A DNA stretch of 64,000 bases, from NCBI GenBank assembly GCA_913043235.1, contig CAJWLO010000001.1:1-64000 (forward strand). Direction: 5' to 3'. The DNA comes from an uncultured Fidelibacterota bacterium. GTDB lineage: Bacteria > Fidelibacterota > Marinisomatia > Marinisomatales > UBA1611. Below the pieces are notes generated by a model. It was not told where the DNA came from, did no database searches, and saw nothing but the letters and a program-made list of their open reading frames with translations. Positions 1-12,471 of this stretch are shown here, in pieces; position 1 is the stretch's first letter; every line of letters starts with the position of its first letter. A program made the translations under genes and the position numbers.

Positions 1-1637
1 TGCTCTACAAAATCTTCATCTTTGCTCATTGCGCCCTGAACACCACGACCGCCTCTTCTCTGTGTTCGGTAGGTGTTTAATGCTGTCCGTTTAATATACC
101 CTTGGTGGGTAATTGTTAAAACCACTTCTTCTTCAGCTATCATGTCTTCCATTGAAAAATTGGAGTCAACAGGAATTATTTCTGTTCGCCTCTCATCTCC
201 ATATTGGTCGCGAATTTCCAACATTTCCTTTTTAATAATATTCATTCTCTGGCTTCGGCTTTCAAGAATTCCTTTCAAATGTGATATCAGTTTGATTAAT
301 TCTTTATACTCATCAACAACCTTTTCCACCTCCAGGCCCGTAAGCTTCTGAAGGCGCATATCTAGAATAGCCTGGGCTTGAATCTCTGACAGATTAAAGC
401 TATTCATAAGTCCTTCCTTGGCTTGCAATGGGTCTTTGCTGCCTCGAATAATCGCAATAACCTCATCTATATTATCCAGCGCTATTTTTAAACCTTCCAA
501 AATATGGGCCCGGGCTTCTGCCTCCTTAAGCTCAAACTCTGTTCTACGAACAACAACTTCATGACGAAAATTGATAAAATGTTCTAGCACTGTCTTTAAA
601 GACATAATTCTAGGTACACCCTCAGCTAAAGCTAAAAGAATTATACCAAAAGTGTCCTGTAGCTGTGTGTGTTTATAAAGCTGATTCAGGATAACCTCAG
701 GAACAGCATCCCTCTTTGTTTCTATCACAACCCTGATACCATCTTTGTCCGATTCATCACGAAGATCTGTAATTCCAATAACTTTTTTGTCCCGAACAAG
801 ATCTGCAATTTTCTCTACAAGATTAGCCTTATTAGTCTGGTAAGGAACTTCTGTAATCACAATACTGTTTTTACCGCTTTTTGCTGTTTCAATATGGGCC
901 CTAGCCCTCATTTTTATTTTCCCCCGCCCTGTCTCGTATGCGTCTTTCAGTCCGTCCATACCAAGAATTAATCCTGCTGTTGGAAAATCTGGACCATTGA
1001 TGTGTTTCATCAGTTCGTCGGTAGAAATATCGCTTTTATCAATTAATGCCACGATGCCATTTATTATCTCTGTTAGGTTGTGCGGAGGAATTTTTGTAGC
1101 CATTCCTACAGCGATTCCCTCTGATCCGTTTACTAAAAGCGTGGGAACGATTGAAGGTAAAACAGATGGCTCTTTTAAGGTTTCATCAAAGTTTGGTTCC
1201 CATTCCACCGTATCTTTTTCTAGGTCCTTAAGCATTTCGCTAGACAATTTTGTCATTCGGGATTCAGTATACCGCATAGCAGCAGCATTATCGCCATCAA
1301 TGGATCCAAAATTACCCTGTCCGTCTACTAGTTCATATCTCATAGAAAAATTTTGCGCCATACGTACCAACGCATCATAAATAGAACTGTCACCATGTGG
1401 GTGATACTTACCAAGAACATCTCCCACAATCCGAGCCGATTTTTTATATGGTCGATTCCAGCTTGAACCGAGTTCACTCATGCCATATAAAATCCTACGG
1501 TGCACTGGTTTAAGCCCATCACGCACATCCGGAAGGGCCCGGGAAACAATAACGGACATAGAATAATTAAGGTAGCTTTCCTTCATTTCATCCACGATAT
1601 CTCGTGGTAATGTGTTGTCTCTATTAAAATCAATCAT
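1..1637 (-). CDS. gyrA: DNA gyrase subunit A (3' part beyond window edge)
   Basis: Subunit A of the type II topoisomerase that introduces negative supercoils; it forms the DNA-cleavage core with GyrB in the cytoplasm. The frame starts with ATG at 1635-1637 ([18 protein letters not shown]) and stays open to base 1, giving about 545 residues. The catalytic tyrosine is Y123 in AAMRYTE, and the quinolone-resistance region reads [10 protein letters not shown], so the usual Ser and Asp are retained. The GyrA box QRRGGRG starts at about residue 526, so the cut falls just inside the C-terminal DNA-wrapping pinwheel domain. It lies 17 bp downstream of gyrB in the same direction, so the two are probably cotranscribed. 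The identification is firm; only the C-terminus is unseen. Confidence 0.98.
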   Translation of the reverse strand, partial: MIDFNRDNTLPRDIVDEMKESYLNYSMSVIVSRALPDVRDGLKPVHRRILYGMSELGSSWNRPYKKSARIVGDVLGKYHPHGDSSIYDALVRMAQNFSMRYELVDGQGNFGSIDGDNAAAMRYTESRMTKLSSEMLKDLEKDTVEWEPNFDETLKEPSVLPSIVPTLLVNGSEGIAVGMATKIPPHNLTEIINGIVALIDKSDISTDELMKHINGPDFPTAGLILGMDGLKDAYETGRGKIKMRARAHIETAKSGKNSIVITEVPYQTNKANLVEKIADLVRDKKVIGITDLRDESDKDGIRVVIETKRDAVPEVILNQLYKHTQLQDTFGIILLALAEGVPRIMSLKTVLEHFINFRHEVVVRRTEFELKEAEARAHILEGLKIALDNIDEVIAIIRGSKDPLQAKEGLMNSFNLSEIQAQAILDMRLQKLTGLEVEKVVDEYKELIKLISHLKGILESRSQRMNIIKKEMLEIRDQYGDERRTEIIPVDSNFSMEDMIAEEEVVLTITHQGYIKRTALNTYRTQRRGGRGVQGAMSKDEDFVE

Positions 1638-1654
1638 AAATTTATTTCAGTTGG

Positions 1655-3896
<2,242 letters not shown>

Positions 3897-3897
<1 letters not shown>

Positions 3898-4997
3898 CAG
3901 CGCTCCAGATGGTAAGTACGGTGGTCGTGGATGTTAGACATTAAGCCGCTTTGCTCAACATTTATAAGATCTGTTGTTGTAACAATTGTTTGCACTGGGT
4001 GTCCAGAAACTGTTTCAAACTCTTGTAGGAGACGAACAATGCTTTTACATCTGTCTAGGTCCAGCTTATCAAATAGGTCGTCCAGTAACAGAGTGGGGGT
4101 TTTCCCGGTTTTTTCTTTGATAAAAAACAGCTCTGCCAGCTTTAAAAGAATCAAGCATAGTTTATGTTCACCCTGAGAGCCAAAGGTTTTAATGTTTCTT
4201 CCAGACCACATCGCCAATACATCATCTCGGTGTGGCCCATGTTCTGTCCTGCCTAACACCAGGTCTCGTTTTATTGTCTTTTCCAGTTTTTCTATATATT
4301 CTTCCTGGTTGTTTCCATGGTGTTGGTATATAATTTCTGTTTTTATCTCTCTATCGTATTGTTTTGAGGCCTTCGCGTGTAACACTTTAAAATCAGTCAT
4401 AAATTTGCAACGTAAGCCCCAAAGCCTTGTGCCATAAAGAGCAAGTGGCCTTGTCCACGTTTCCAAACCTTCTTTTGTAATTTTATTTTCTCTAAGCTGT
4501 ATAAGGGCACTATTTCTTTGTTTCAGTGTTCTGCTATACCCCTGGAGAGTTTTAAGGTATTCAGGTGACACGATAGAAAAGATTCGATCAAAAAATTTTC
4601 GTCGTTCTATTGGTGGCCCTTTTGTAATGTCCTGTTCTTCTGGAGAAAGCACAACAACAATATTTCGCCCAAGCAAATCTTTTCTTTTGTGGACATTCTT
4701 TCCATTTAATTTTATAGCCTGTCCAGAGATTTTAGAGATTTTAGCAGCAACATGGTCCTCCTGGCCTCTGGTAAAAAATTCACCCCGGATAAAAAGTTCT
4801 TTTTTTTCTGTGTTAATTAATTCCCGCTGTCTATGTGTTTTAAAACTTTGACCAAAAGAGAGGGTGTTGATGGCTTCCAACACCGCTGTTTTTCCGGATC
4901 CGTTTTCACCCCAAATCACAGTAACCCCGGGGCTAAAACTAAATTCTGATTCTTTATGGTTTCGGAGAGAAATAAGATTGAGACGGTGAATGGCCAA
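3897..4997 (-). CDS. recF: DNA replication and repair protein RecF
   Basis: SMC/ABC-type ATPase that, with RecO and RecR, helps load RecA at single-strand gaps. It has 366 residues, the normal RecF length. Walker A is GENGSGKT at residues 30-37, the ABC-signature region reads GSQGEHK where SQGQQR is usual, and Walker B is TLLLDDLFDKLD near residue 310. The initiating ATG lies 24 bp after the dnaN stop, and the stop codon overlaps the next gene. Gene order dnaN-recF-gyrB is widely conserved at bacterial origins, supporting the call. Confidence 0.96.
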
Positions 4998-5021
4998 TGG
5001 CTGAAATAAACAGCTTTTTTA

Positions 5022-6134
5022 TCAATCATTCAATCGGATCGGCATGAGAAGCATTAAGCTGTCACTGTTTTCTTCCGTTGATTCTGAACTGAACAAGGCT
5101 GCACTAATTGGTGTGTTTAGTTTTATCTCTGCCCTATCTCCTTTGATATGCATGACAACGTCTTTTAAATATTCCGCATTATAACCGATACTAAGATTTT
5201 CACCACTATATTCAGCAGGGATGTTTTCCATTGCGCGGGAAGACTTTTCAGGGTCTTCTGTTGTTATATTACTTTTTTCTTTTTTTAGATTAAGCGCAAC
5301 CTGATGTGTGGACTTGTTTGAAAAAATAGAAACCCTGCGAATAGCACCCAAGAGTGTATTTTTATCCACCCGCAATGTTTTTTCATTGTCTTTGGGGATA
5401 ACGTTCTCATAATCTGGAAAGCGCTCATCTATCAATCTAGTCAGCGCGGTGTCTTGGCCAATTTTCGCCGTTAGGTGGTTTTTTCCAATATATAAATCAA
5501 TGACCCCCGTTGATGGTTGGGCCGACATAAACAATAAAAACTTTCTAGGTATGATAAGGTCACCACTATAGCCCCCTGATTCAAAATCTGTCCTAGTATA
5601 TCTTACCAATCTGTGTCCATCGGTTGAAACTGCGGTAAGCTTGTTTGAACTAAATCGAAAAAGCACACCTGTCAACGCTGGTTTAAGCTCGTCGCGGCTT
5701 ACCGCAAATGACGTAGCGTCTATCACGTCTTTCAGGAGCCCTGCCGAAACCTTCGTTGATGTGGTGTTTTGATTTCCCGGTGTTGTTGGGAACTCATCTG
5801 ATGGTTTACCCATCAAATCATAAACACCGGAATCAGTTGATATTTCAGCTCTATTTTTATCATCAACCGTTAGTGTTAAACGAGTATCTGGCAGCTCCGA
5901 GGTAATGTCCAATAGCGTTTTTAGAGGGAGGGCTATGGTGCCTGCCTTTTCTAGGCTTACTGATATTTCCACTTCTATTGTTATTTCGAGATCCGTTGCC
6001 CTTAGTGTTGTTTTCTTTTCTGTTGCCTCTAATAAGGCGCATCCCAAAATAGGAAGAGTAGACCTTGCCGGGGTTGCCTTGGAAAGCTTTTGTAGGGCTT
6101 GTTGAAGCTCGGCTTTGGATGTGGAAAATTTCAC
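5022..6134 (-). CDS. dnaN: DNA polymerase III beta subunit (sliding clamp)
   Basis: Ring-forming processivity clamp of the replicative polymerase, 370 residues, standard for the family. Three repeated clamp domains of about 120 residues are apparent. The N-terminus MKFSTSKAELQQALQKLSKA and the C-terminus ending LMLLMPIRLND match the highly conserved last beta strand that forms part of the partner-binding pocket. It heads the replication operon that continues into recF, DUF721, gyrB and gyrA. The 134-bp gap upstream separates it from the signalling operon. Unusually for the textbook dnaA-dnaN order, dnaA is about 19 kb away on the opposite strand. Confidence 0.97.
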   Translation of the reverse strand: MKFSTSKAELQQALQKLSKATPARSTLPILGCALLEATEKKTTLRATDLEITIEVEISVSLEKAGTIALPLKTLLDITSELPDTRLTLTVDDKNRAEISTDSGVYDLMGKPSDEFPTTPGNQNTTSTKVSAGLLKDVIDATSFAVSRDELKPALTGVLFRFSSNKLTAVSTDGHRLVRYTRTDFESGGYSGDLIIPRKFLLFMSAQPSTGVIDLYIGKNHLTAKIGQDTALTRLIDERFPDYENVIPKDNEKTLRVDKNTLLGAIRRVSIFSNKSTHQVALNLKKEKSNITTEDPEKSSRAMENIPAEYSGENLSIGYNAEYLKDVVMHIKGDRAEIKLNTPISAALFSSESTEENSDSLMLLMPIRLND

Positions 6135-6205
6135 GAATGACCTGTCTAGAACAACAAGGTTAAATGAATGTTTTTTTTCTTGTTAATTCAATCACAGAAG
6201 CTACC

Positions 6206-6233
6206 AAAACCACCCTTTTTTTAAAAAGGTTTT
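6206..6233 (-). terminator. Possible weak terminator after the cyclase gene
   Basis: Short AT-rich inverted repeat in which AAAACC pairs with GGTTTT, with an alternative CCTTTTT/AAAAAGG stem. It sits between the stop of the adenylate cyclase gene and dnaN. On the minus strand it ends in a short T run. The pairing is ambiguous and the stem weak, so this is tentative. Confidence 0.25.
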
Positions 6234-6268
6234 CTACGGGTTCCAGAGACAATAAAACACTTGGGTTT

Positions 6269-8299
6269 TTAAAGAGCCCTGTAAACTGAAATTTTTTCTT
6301 TTTTTCCTTTTACATTTATAGGCTCTAGTTCTTTGCAAGAGACCTTGTCTTTAACAATATCATAAACTGTTTTTGAAATTAATATTTCATCTGCACCTGC
6401 TGCTGAGCAGAGTCGTGCGCCCAGGTTTACCGCATCACCAATAATTGTATAGTCCATCCTTTCCTGAGATCCAATGTTCCCTGAAACCGCAGCTCCTCTA
6501 TTAATTCCAATCCCTACATGAACCGACTTTTCTTTTCTTTTTGCTCTTTCTTTATTAATCAGTTTAATCTTTTCTTGCATTTCCTGGGCCGTAAACATTG
6601 CCCGCTCTGTGTCATCATCTTGGGTGGTGGGCGCCCCAAAGACAATCATTAATTGATCGCCAACAATCTTATCTAAGGTTCCGTTATGCTTAAACACAAT
6701 ATCAATCATAGCAGAAAAATGTTCGTTAAGCGTGGATACAACGCTTTCCGGGCTCATACTTTCGGCCATGGATGTAAACCCTCGTATGTCGCTAAACAAA
6801 ACAGTTATTTCTCGTTTTTCTCCACCCAAATTAAGTTTTGTTTCATCGTCCAATATTTCATCCACAACCTGCTTTGAAACATACCTTTTAAAAGTGTTTT
6901 TAACTCGGCTCACATCTGAAATGTCTTCTATGGCTAACACAAGCCCCCGGACCCCTCCATCTCGGTCTTCTCTGGGAGATGCGGATGCGTTAATTCTTGC
7001 GTCTTTTGATACCGTCAAAAAAGGAAGATTCATTTCTGTTTGTATTTTATTATTCATTTCTGTTTTTTGCACAAGCTCAAGAATTTCATAATCTTTTTCA
7101 AACAAAAACATATAGTGGTTACCTATAACTTCTTCATCTTTCATTTTTAATATTTTACTACCAGCATCGTTTATAGAGTCAACCTCTCCAAGTTCATTTA
7201 ATGTAATGACTCCGGTTGCGATACTTCCCAAAATGCTATCATTAAATTGTTTTGATTCAGTAATGTCCTTAAACAGTCTGGCGTTATCAACGGCAACCGC
7301 AGCTTGGTTACACAGGGCTGTTAACAAATCTAAATCCGTGCTATCAAAATCAACAACTCCATCTCTTGTTTCTTTATTGCAAAGAACCATATAGCCAATG
7401 TTGTTTTTTATTGTTTGAATTGGGGCTATAATAATGTGATCTTCCTTAAGTTTTTTTTGAATAGTTGTTTTAAAATGACTTGTAAACACAACGCCTTTTC
7501 TACTTTTATTTATTGTTTCAAATATTTTTAGTTTTTTGGATAATAACATTTTTGACGTATCCCAATTAAAAGAAGATGAAACTTTAAGAATTGGACTGTT
7601 TTTTTCTTCTTGAAGAATAAAGCCCTTCGATGTGTTGAGAACTCCAACCGATCGCCAAAGTATTTCTTCCCCCAGTTTTTCCACATCCAACATAGAACTG
7701 ATAGCAACGCTTATGTCAAACAACGTTTGTTGTTCCAAGAGCTTTAAATTTAGGTCTTTTCTTTTTTTATCCAGGTCATCTAGCAGTCTTTTGTTGTGTA
7801 AAGATTTTACAAGGTGATTAGAAACAACGCGTATAACATTTTCATCAAGAATTGTGAACTTTTCACCCATTATTTTCTCGCCAATAAATAGTATCCCAAG
7901 GGGTTCTTTTCGAAAAAATAATGGAATTGTAACTTCGGCCCCCAGATCATAAATAGCGTCAATAAATGCTTTATGTTTTATTTGTTCTGCTTGTTTTCTA
8001 TCTAAAAAACCCTTTGCATGGTATTCAAGTTTTTGGATTAAATAGGTGTCTGCTGATATCGGCTCTCTATAATCAAAGCCCTGTAATGACACGGGGAAAT
8101 AGACGTCGCTTTTTTTGCTATATAAAAAAATGGCGCCTTTTGGGGCCATTATTATCCCCAGCATCAGTCTTAAAATGGATTTTGTTACTTCACTCGTTTG
8201 TTCTTCATTTATTAAAATATCTCCAAGCTCTATTAAAGCAGAAAGATAGTGGTTGGTTTTGTCGTCTTCGTGAAGCCCACCACCAATATCCGAAGACAT
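6269..8299 (-). CDS. GAF/PAS-regulated class III adenylate cyclase
   Basis: A soluble 676-residue nucleotide cyclase probably making cAMP. In order: a GAF-like domain (about 20-170), a second GAF domain (about 185-345), a PAS-like segment (about 350-465; TGVITLNELGEVDSINDAG) and the class III catalytic domain (about 480-676). The first metal Asp is in FSDIRGFT (near 501), the second in KIVGDQLMIVFG (near 547), and the DYTIIGDAVNLGARLC block carries the Asp, Asn and Arg expected of an active adenylate cyclase. No membrane segment is visible. It is the last gene of the partner-switching operon, 6 bp after the STAS gene, so cAMP output may be tied to that pathway. Guanylate cyclase activity cannot be excluded from sequence alone. 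Confidence 0.9.
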   Translation of the reverse strand: MSSDIGGGLHEDDKTNHYLSALIELGDILINEEQTSEVTKSILRLMLGIIMAPKGAIFLYSKKSDVYFPVSLQGFDYREPISADTYLIQKLEYHAKGFLDRKQAEQIKHKAFIDAIYDLGAEVTIPLFFRKEPLGILFIGEKIMGEKFTILDENVIRVVSNHLVKSLHNKRLLDDLDKKRKDLNLKLLEQQTLFDISVAISSMLDVEKLGEEILWRSVGVLNTSKGFILQEEKNSPILKVSSSFNWDTSKMLLSKKLKIFETINKSRKGVVFTSHFKTTIQKKLKEDHIIIAPIQTIKNNIGYMVLCNKETRDGVVDFDSTDLDLLTALCNQAAVAVDNARLFKDITESKQFNDSILGSIATGVITLNELGEVDSINDAGSKILKMKDEEVIGNHYMFLFEKDYEILELVQKTEMNNKIQTEMNLPFLTVSKDARINASASPREDRDGGVRGLVLAIEDISDVSRVKNTFKRYVSKQVVDEILDDETKLNLGGEKREITVLFSDIRGFTSMAESMSPESVVSTLNEHFSAMIDIVFKHNGTLDKIVGDQLMIVFGAPTTQDDDTERAMFTAQEMQEKIKLINKERAKRKEKSVHVGIGINRGAAVSGNIGSQERMDYTIIGDAVNLGARLCSAAGADEILISKTVYDIVKDKVSCKELEPINVKGKKEKISVYRAL

Positions 8300-8305
8300 T
8301 TTATA

Positions 8306-8650
8306 TTAAGACAGGCTTTTTATGGCTTCTGTTTCATCGGTGTATATTGTGCTGTACTTTGTAAGGCCCATTATATTAAATGTTTTGTCTACAATTGGGG
8401 CCAAATTACAGTACCCAAGGCTACCATCAACATCTTGAAGCTTTTCAATTATTTCTATTAGTATTGATACACCAATGCTGTTTACTACCGGGGATTTTTC
8501 CATGTTCAACACAAAATGTTTCTTTCCTTTATCGATCTGAACATAGCACTCATTCGCTATTATTTCACCACCAACGTTGTTGAGATATCCATCTGTATCC
8601 ATTACAATGATATCTCCCTCTTCTCGAACATTAATATTAAAATCTGGCAT
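8306..8650 (-). CDS. STAS-domain anti-sigma factor antagonist
   Basis: A 114-residue single STAS domain of the SpoIIAA/RsbV type. Such proteins bind and neutralise an anti-sigma kinase when unphosphorylated and are switched off by phosphorylation. The fold signature is visible: IIVMDTDGYLNNVGGEI at the start, then FVLNMEKSPVVNSIGVSIL. The usual DSSG phosphorylation loop reads NSIG here (N57, S58), so the acidic residue is replaced but one serine remains. It lies 13 bp after the RsbW-like kinase gene and 6 bp before the cyclase. The partner is presumably that kinase. Family assignment is good; regulation by S58 phosphorylation is inferred. Confidence 0.88.
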   Translation of the reverse strand: MPDFNINVREEGDIIVMDTDGYLNNVGGEIIANECYVQIDKGKKHFVLNMEKSPVVNSIGVSILIEIIEKLQDVDGSLGYCNLAPIVDKTFNIMGLTKYSTIYTDETEAIKSLS

Positions 8651-8663
8651 CTTCTGCTCCCGT

Positions 8664-9077
8664 TTATGTTTTTTTAGTCATTGTGACTGTTGTGCCCTCA
8701 TCAGATGAGTCAAACTTCACTGTGTCCATAAGCTCTTCAATTAATTTAAGACCCCAGCCTCTTTTGTAATTAGACGATATTTTTTCTTCTATATTTGGAA
8801 TATCAACTTTTGATTTATCAAAGCCTTTTCCACTATCTGTGACCTGAATAACAAGACTGTCATCTGAAATTCTAAAGTGTATTTCTATTTCGCTACTACT
8901 TTCGCTGTGCTCAAAGGCGTTAATACAAGCTTCGCTCAGCGCCATGTTTATTTCAGCTGTTTTTTCATCATCCAGGTTCATGTGTTTAGCAACCGCCGCT
9001 GATGTTTGGGTTGCAAGAAGCTCCATGTCGGGCATGACGGGAATCGTGAGCTCGACTGTTGGGTTTAGTTTTGTCAT
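8664..9077 (-). CDS. RsbW/SpoIIAB-like serine kinase (anti-sigma regulatory factor)
   Basis: A 137-residue GHKL (HATPase_c) protein of the anti-sigma regulatory kinase family. The N box EACINAFEHS carries the Glu and Asn used for Mg-ATP binding, the G1 box is VTDSGKGFD, and the G2-like segment is KRGWGLKLIEELMD. Members phosphorylate a STAS antagonist and, when free, sequester a sigma factor or another output protein. It sits between the SpoIIE-type phosphatase and the STAS gene, the classic trio of a partner-switching module. No sigma factor gene is in the operon, so the final target is unknown. Confidence 0.9.
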   Translation of the reverse strand: MTKLNPTVELTIPVMPDMELLATQTSAAVAKHMNLDDEKTAEINMALSEACINAFEHSESSSEIEIHFRISDDSLVIQVTDSGKGFDKSKVDIPNIEEKISSNYKRGWGLKLIEELMDTVKFDSSDEGTTVTMTKKT

Positions 9078-9111
9078 CGTATTGTGCTCCTATTTCATTT
9101 TAAAAATAATT

Positions 9112-12100
9112 TCATGTGGCTTTATCTGCTTTTTTTACGACAACCACAGTAATGTCGTCTTGGTTTTGTATTCCATCTAACCAGGCGGCTCCAAGATCAA
9201 ACAAAGATTGTTTTATTTCACCCGCACTATTTTTTCCATTCTCTCGAACACAGTTTAATACGGCTTCATAGCCTAGCATCTCTTCGCTTTTATTTGTCGC
9301 CTCAGGAAGACCATCCGAAATAAAAACAAATGCGTCCCCAGGTTCGCTTGATATTTCCAATTGTCCATATGTTTCGCCTTTGAAGCTTCCTAGAGGAAGG
9401 CCTTCTAATAATATTTCATCTACCTCTTTGGTACTTGATTTATAATGGTATAGTGGAGGCATCGCTGCGGATGTAAGCTCAAGCCTGTCCGACCAAAACC
9501 GCGCAATGCTTATGGCCATTTTATTTTTACCAAGCTCAATAGCCTTTATTGTCCTATTTAATATATAAGAAACTTCATTTGGCGGTATGTTTGGAGGTGT
9601 CCCGTATAAGCCCGCTTTTGTAATTGAAACCATCATTCCCGCTGTCATCCCGTGGCCAGTTGCGTCGCCAACCACAACATAAACACTGTCATCTTTTTGT
9701 GGAAAAAAATCATAATAATCTCCACCAACTTCCGTTGCTGTTTTAATACCCGCAGAAATTTCAAGGTCCATTACTTTGGGGCATTTTTTTGGAAGCATTT
9801 TCATCTGAAATTCCCTAGCCTCTTCCAGTTCTTTTGTTCTTCTGCCTTCCTCAAGTTTTGCTAGCTGTTTTTTATCTCTGTTCCTCACCGCACCGATCGT
9901 TGTTAAAAAGGCCAACCCTAAGTACGCTGAGTACGCCCACAGCGTTTTATAAAACGGAGGCCTTACAATGAGCTTTAGTTCGTTGCTTGGCTGGCTCCAA
10001 ACATTATCGTTGTTGCTTGCCATAAATGAAAAAGCATACTCATCTGGTTGAAGCCCTTGTAAAACTATCTTCCTTTGGCTTCCTAACTCTACCCAACCGG
10101 ATGTAAGGTTTGAAACCTTATATCTGAATTTGTTTTTTTCTGTTTTTTTATAGCTAATACCAACGATACCTATTTCTATTTTTATCTCGTTACTAGACAC
10201 AGTTACTGATCTTTCACTAATGTCTTTCTTGATTTTGTTGTTTTCTGTATCATAGGTGTTAACATAAGATATTGCCAGCGTTGGTGGGGTTTCATTTTTT
10301 TGAATGTTATCTGGATAAAACGAAACAATTTTGTCACCGGCACCGACATATATACCCCCTCCATTATTTTTGGTAAAACAGTTTTGTTTAAAAATGCGGT
10401 GTTTCATTCCGTCTGTTGCTCCAAAGTTTGTGAAGGCCTCGTTTTCAACGTTTAACCGAGACAGGCCGTTTCTTGTTCCTATCCACAGCTGTCCTGTGTT
10501 GTCTTCTTGTAAGGTTAAAATTGTATTGCTTGGTAAGCCGTCAGCGATAGTATATCTTATAAACCCGTCGGAGTTTGGATTGTATTTATACAAGCCATCA
10601 CCTCCTGTGCCAACCCAAAGCGTTTTGTTTTTATCTTCGTATAGGGTGAAAACAACGCTGGATGAAAAACTTTGTTTATTTGTTTTATCTAATGTGTAGT
10701 GTTTAACAACAGACATATTATTTTTATCCAGCCTGTAGAGACCGTGTTTTTTTGAACCAACCCAAAACTCTCCTGCCCCCGTCTCAATAAAACTGCTTAT
10801 ATCAGAAAGGTGATAGTTACCCATTTGATCTGAAAACTCATATCTTTGTAGACCATCATCATTTATTATTACAACCCCATCCTTAAAAGAAAGAAAAACA
10901 TTGCCTTCTTTATCAAGATACATCTCGTTTATGCCCCCATCTAACACTGTATTGTTGTCTTCTTTACTATAAACAAACCTTTCTACTTTTTGTTTGGTAA
11001 CAAACTCTTTTCCGGTTCTTAGATCAAAACCCAGCTCTACTTTTGATAAGCCGCCAAACTTTGATGCAACCCAAATAACGTTTCTTTGATTGTCTATTAA
11101 AAACGGGCCTGATTCATTTGATATAAGAGTGTTAACATCTGTTGGGTCAGAAATAAATTTTCTAATCGTAGTTCCACTATAATCAAACTGGTGAAGGCCT
11201 GTCTCGCTAGAACACCACAGGTTGTTGTTTTTGTCCACAAAAAGTTTTTCAATCCCAGGATATCCTAGAATAAGGGTAGAAAAAACATCTACCAGATCAA
11301 CTTTTTTACTAACCCCTCTTGGGGTGCCAAGCCACGTTCCATATTGTGAGTGAGATGCCATTGAGTTTAAAGAAACATCAAGAATAGATTGTTTATTTTT
11401 AAGGTCTCTCTCTATCAAAACAATGTCTTTTTCTGCTATGGACCCATATTGATAATAAAACGCCGCTGTATTAAAAAGCACAAGCTCTCCATTCATATCA
11501 ATCCAAAGATTTCCTTCTGTGTCTTTTATAATGTTATTGATTGGCTTTCCAAAAAGAAGTTCGTGTTCTACATCATACCAGCTTTCCATATTTTTATCAT
11601 AATAAACCAGCCCTGAATAGGTGGACATCCAAAACCCCCCCTCCATTGTGTTGTTTTTTTCAAAAGGCAATATTTGCGTTACTGCATACATGCCCGTCAT
11701 TGAAAACCATCCATTATAAGCCATGCGCTCAACAGTGTGGTTTTCAAGGTTAATTCTATCTAGGCCATAATTTGTGCCAACCCATAAAAACTCATCATCA
11801 ATATGGAGGGTGTTGATTCCATTTCCTGATATACTGTTTTCTTTTTCAGATGAATAAAACCTTTTAAATATATTTTTCTTGTCGTCGTAATAGTTTAGCC
11901 CGTTGTCAGACCCCACCCACAGTCCGGAATCTGCCTGAACAATTGGCGTTTTTTGAAAAGACGAGAATCCATTGTTGGATATTGATGTTGGATCAAGGGC
12001 ATTAAACAAATATTTCGTTACGGCGTTTAGGGTTGTATCAATTTTTAAAAGTCCTTTGTCAATCGTTGAAACCCAGATGTAGCCTTGTTTGTCTTGAAAA

Positions 12101-12462
12101 AAAGAAGTTGGTCTACTTTTAGTGCTGAACCTTTCGAAAGAATCGTTCGACCACCTATATAAATCAACACTGTTGTCTGTACCAAACCAAACATTTCCTT
12201 TATTATCTTTAAATGACGTCCAAACCCTGTTCCCAGATATTGTTTTATCATCAAAAGGGTTGGATCTATAAACCGTTACACCATAACCGTCGTACCTATT
12301 AAGGCCCTCATCCGTGCCAACCCACAACAAGCCCCTTCCATCAATTTCTAATGTGTGAACCTGATTATCAGAAAGGCCTTTTTCAACTGTTAGGCTTGAG
12401 AACGTTTGCCCATATAATAGCATGCACAATCCTAACCCTATCAGTGTGTTTCGAAAAAACAA
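9112..12462 (-). CDS. Two-component-propeller sensor with SpoIIE/PP2C phosphatase output
   Basis: A 1116-residue membrane receptor. The N-terminus (MFFRNTLIGLGLCMLLYG) looks like a signal peptide or membrane anchor. It is followed by about 700 residues of repeated propeller blades of the form GLLWVGTDEGLNRYD, LWVGTNYGLDRI and LWIGTRNGLSRL (Reg_prop). Next come a Y_Y_Y-like domain (about 740-830), one membrane helix (about 840-860) and a PP2C/SpoIIE phosphatase domain (about 880-1116). Metal-binding motifs are VGGDYYDFF, VGDATGHGM, FISDGLPEAT and the terminal DDITVVVVK. In related hybrid sensors of Bacteroidota the same propeller drives a histidine kinase; here the output is a phosphatase that should dephosphorylate the STAS protein encoded downstream. 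The ligand is unknown, but carbohydrates are common for this sensor type. Confidence 0.9.
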   Translation of the reverse strand: MFFRNTLIGLGLCMLLYGQTFSSLTVEKGLSDNQVHTLEIDGRGLLWVGTDEGLNRYDGYGVTVYRSNPFDDKTISGNRVWTSFKDNKGNVWFGTDNSVDLYRWSNDSFERFSTKSRPTSFFQDKQGYIWVSTIDKGLLKIDTTLNAVTKYLFNALDPTSISNNGFSSFQKTPIVQADSGLWVGSDNGLNYYDDKKNIFKRFYSSEKENSISGNGINTLHIDDEFLWVGTNYGLDRINLENHTVERMAYNGWFSMTGMYAVTQILPFEKNNTMEGGFWMSTYSGLVYYDKNMESWYDVEHELLFGKPINNIIKDTEGNLWIDMNGELVLFNTAAFYYQYGSIAEKDIVLIERDLKNKQSILDVSLNSMASHSQYGTWLGTPRGVSKKVDLVDVFSTLILGYPGIEKLFVDKNNNLWCSSETGLHQFDYSGTTIRKFISDPTDVNTLISNESGPFLIDNQRNVIWVASKFGGLSKVELGFDLRTGKEFVTKQKVERFVYSKEDNNTVLDGGINEMYLDKEGNVFLSFKDGVVIINDDGLQRYEFSDQMGNYHLSDISSFIETGAGEFWVGSKKHGLYRLDKNNMSVVKHYTLDKTNKQSFSSSVVFTLYEDKNKTLWVGTGGDGLYKYNPNSDGFIRYTIADGLPSNTILTLQEDNTGQLWIGTRNGLSRLNVENEAFTNFGATDGMKHRIFKQNCFTKNNGGGIYVGAGDKIVSFYPDNIQKNETPPTLAISYVNTYDTENNKIKKDISERSVTVSSNEIKIEIGIVGISYKKTEKNKFRYKVSNLTSGWVELGSQRKIVLQGLQPDEYAFSFMASNNDNVWSQPSNELKLIVRPPFYKTLWAYSAYLGLAFLTTIGAVRNRDKKQLAKLEEGRRTKELEEAREFQMKMLPKKCPKVMDLEISAGIKTATEVGGDYYDFFPQKDDSVYVVVGDATGHGMTAGMMVSITKAGLYGTPPNIPPNEVSYILNRTIKAIELGKNKMAISIARFWSDRLELTSAAMPPLYHYKSSTKEVDEILLEGLPLGSFKGETYGQLEISSEPGDAFVFISDGLPEATNKSEEMLGYEAVLNCVRENGKNSAGEIKQSLFDLGAAWLDGIQNQDDITVVVVKKADKAT

Positions 12463-12471
12463 TGTTTGTTC

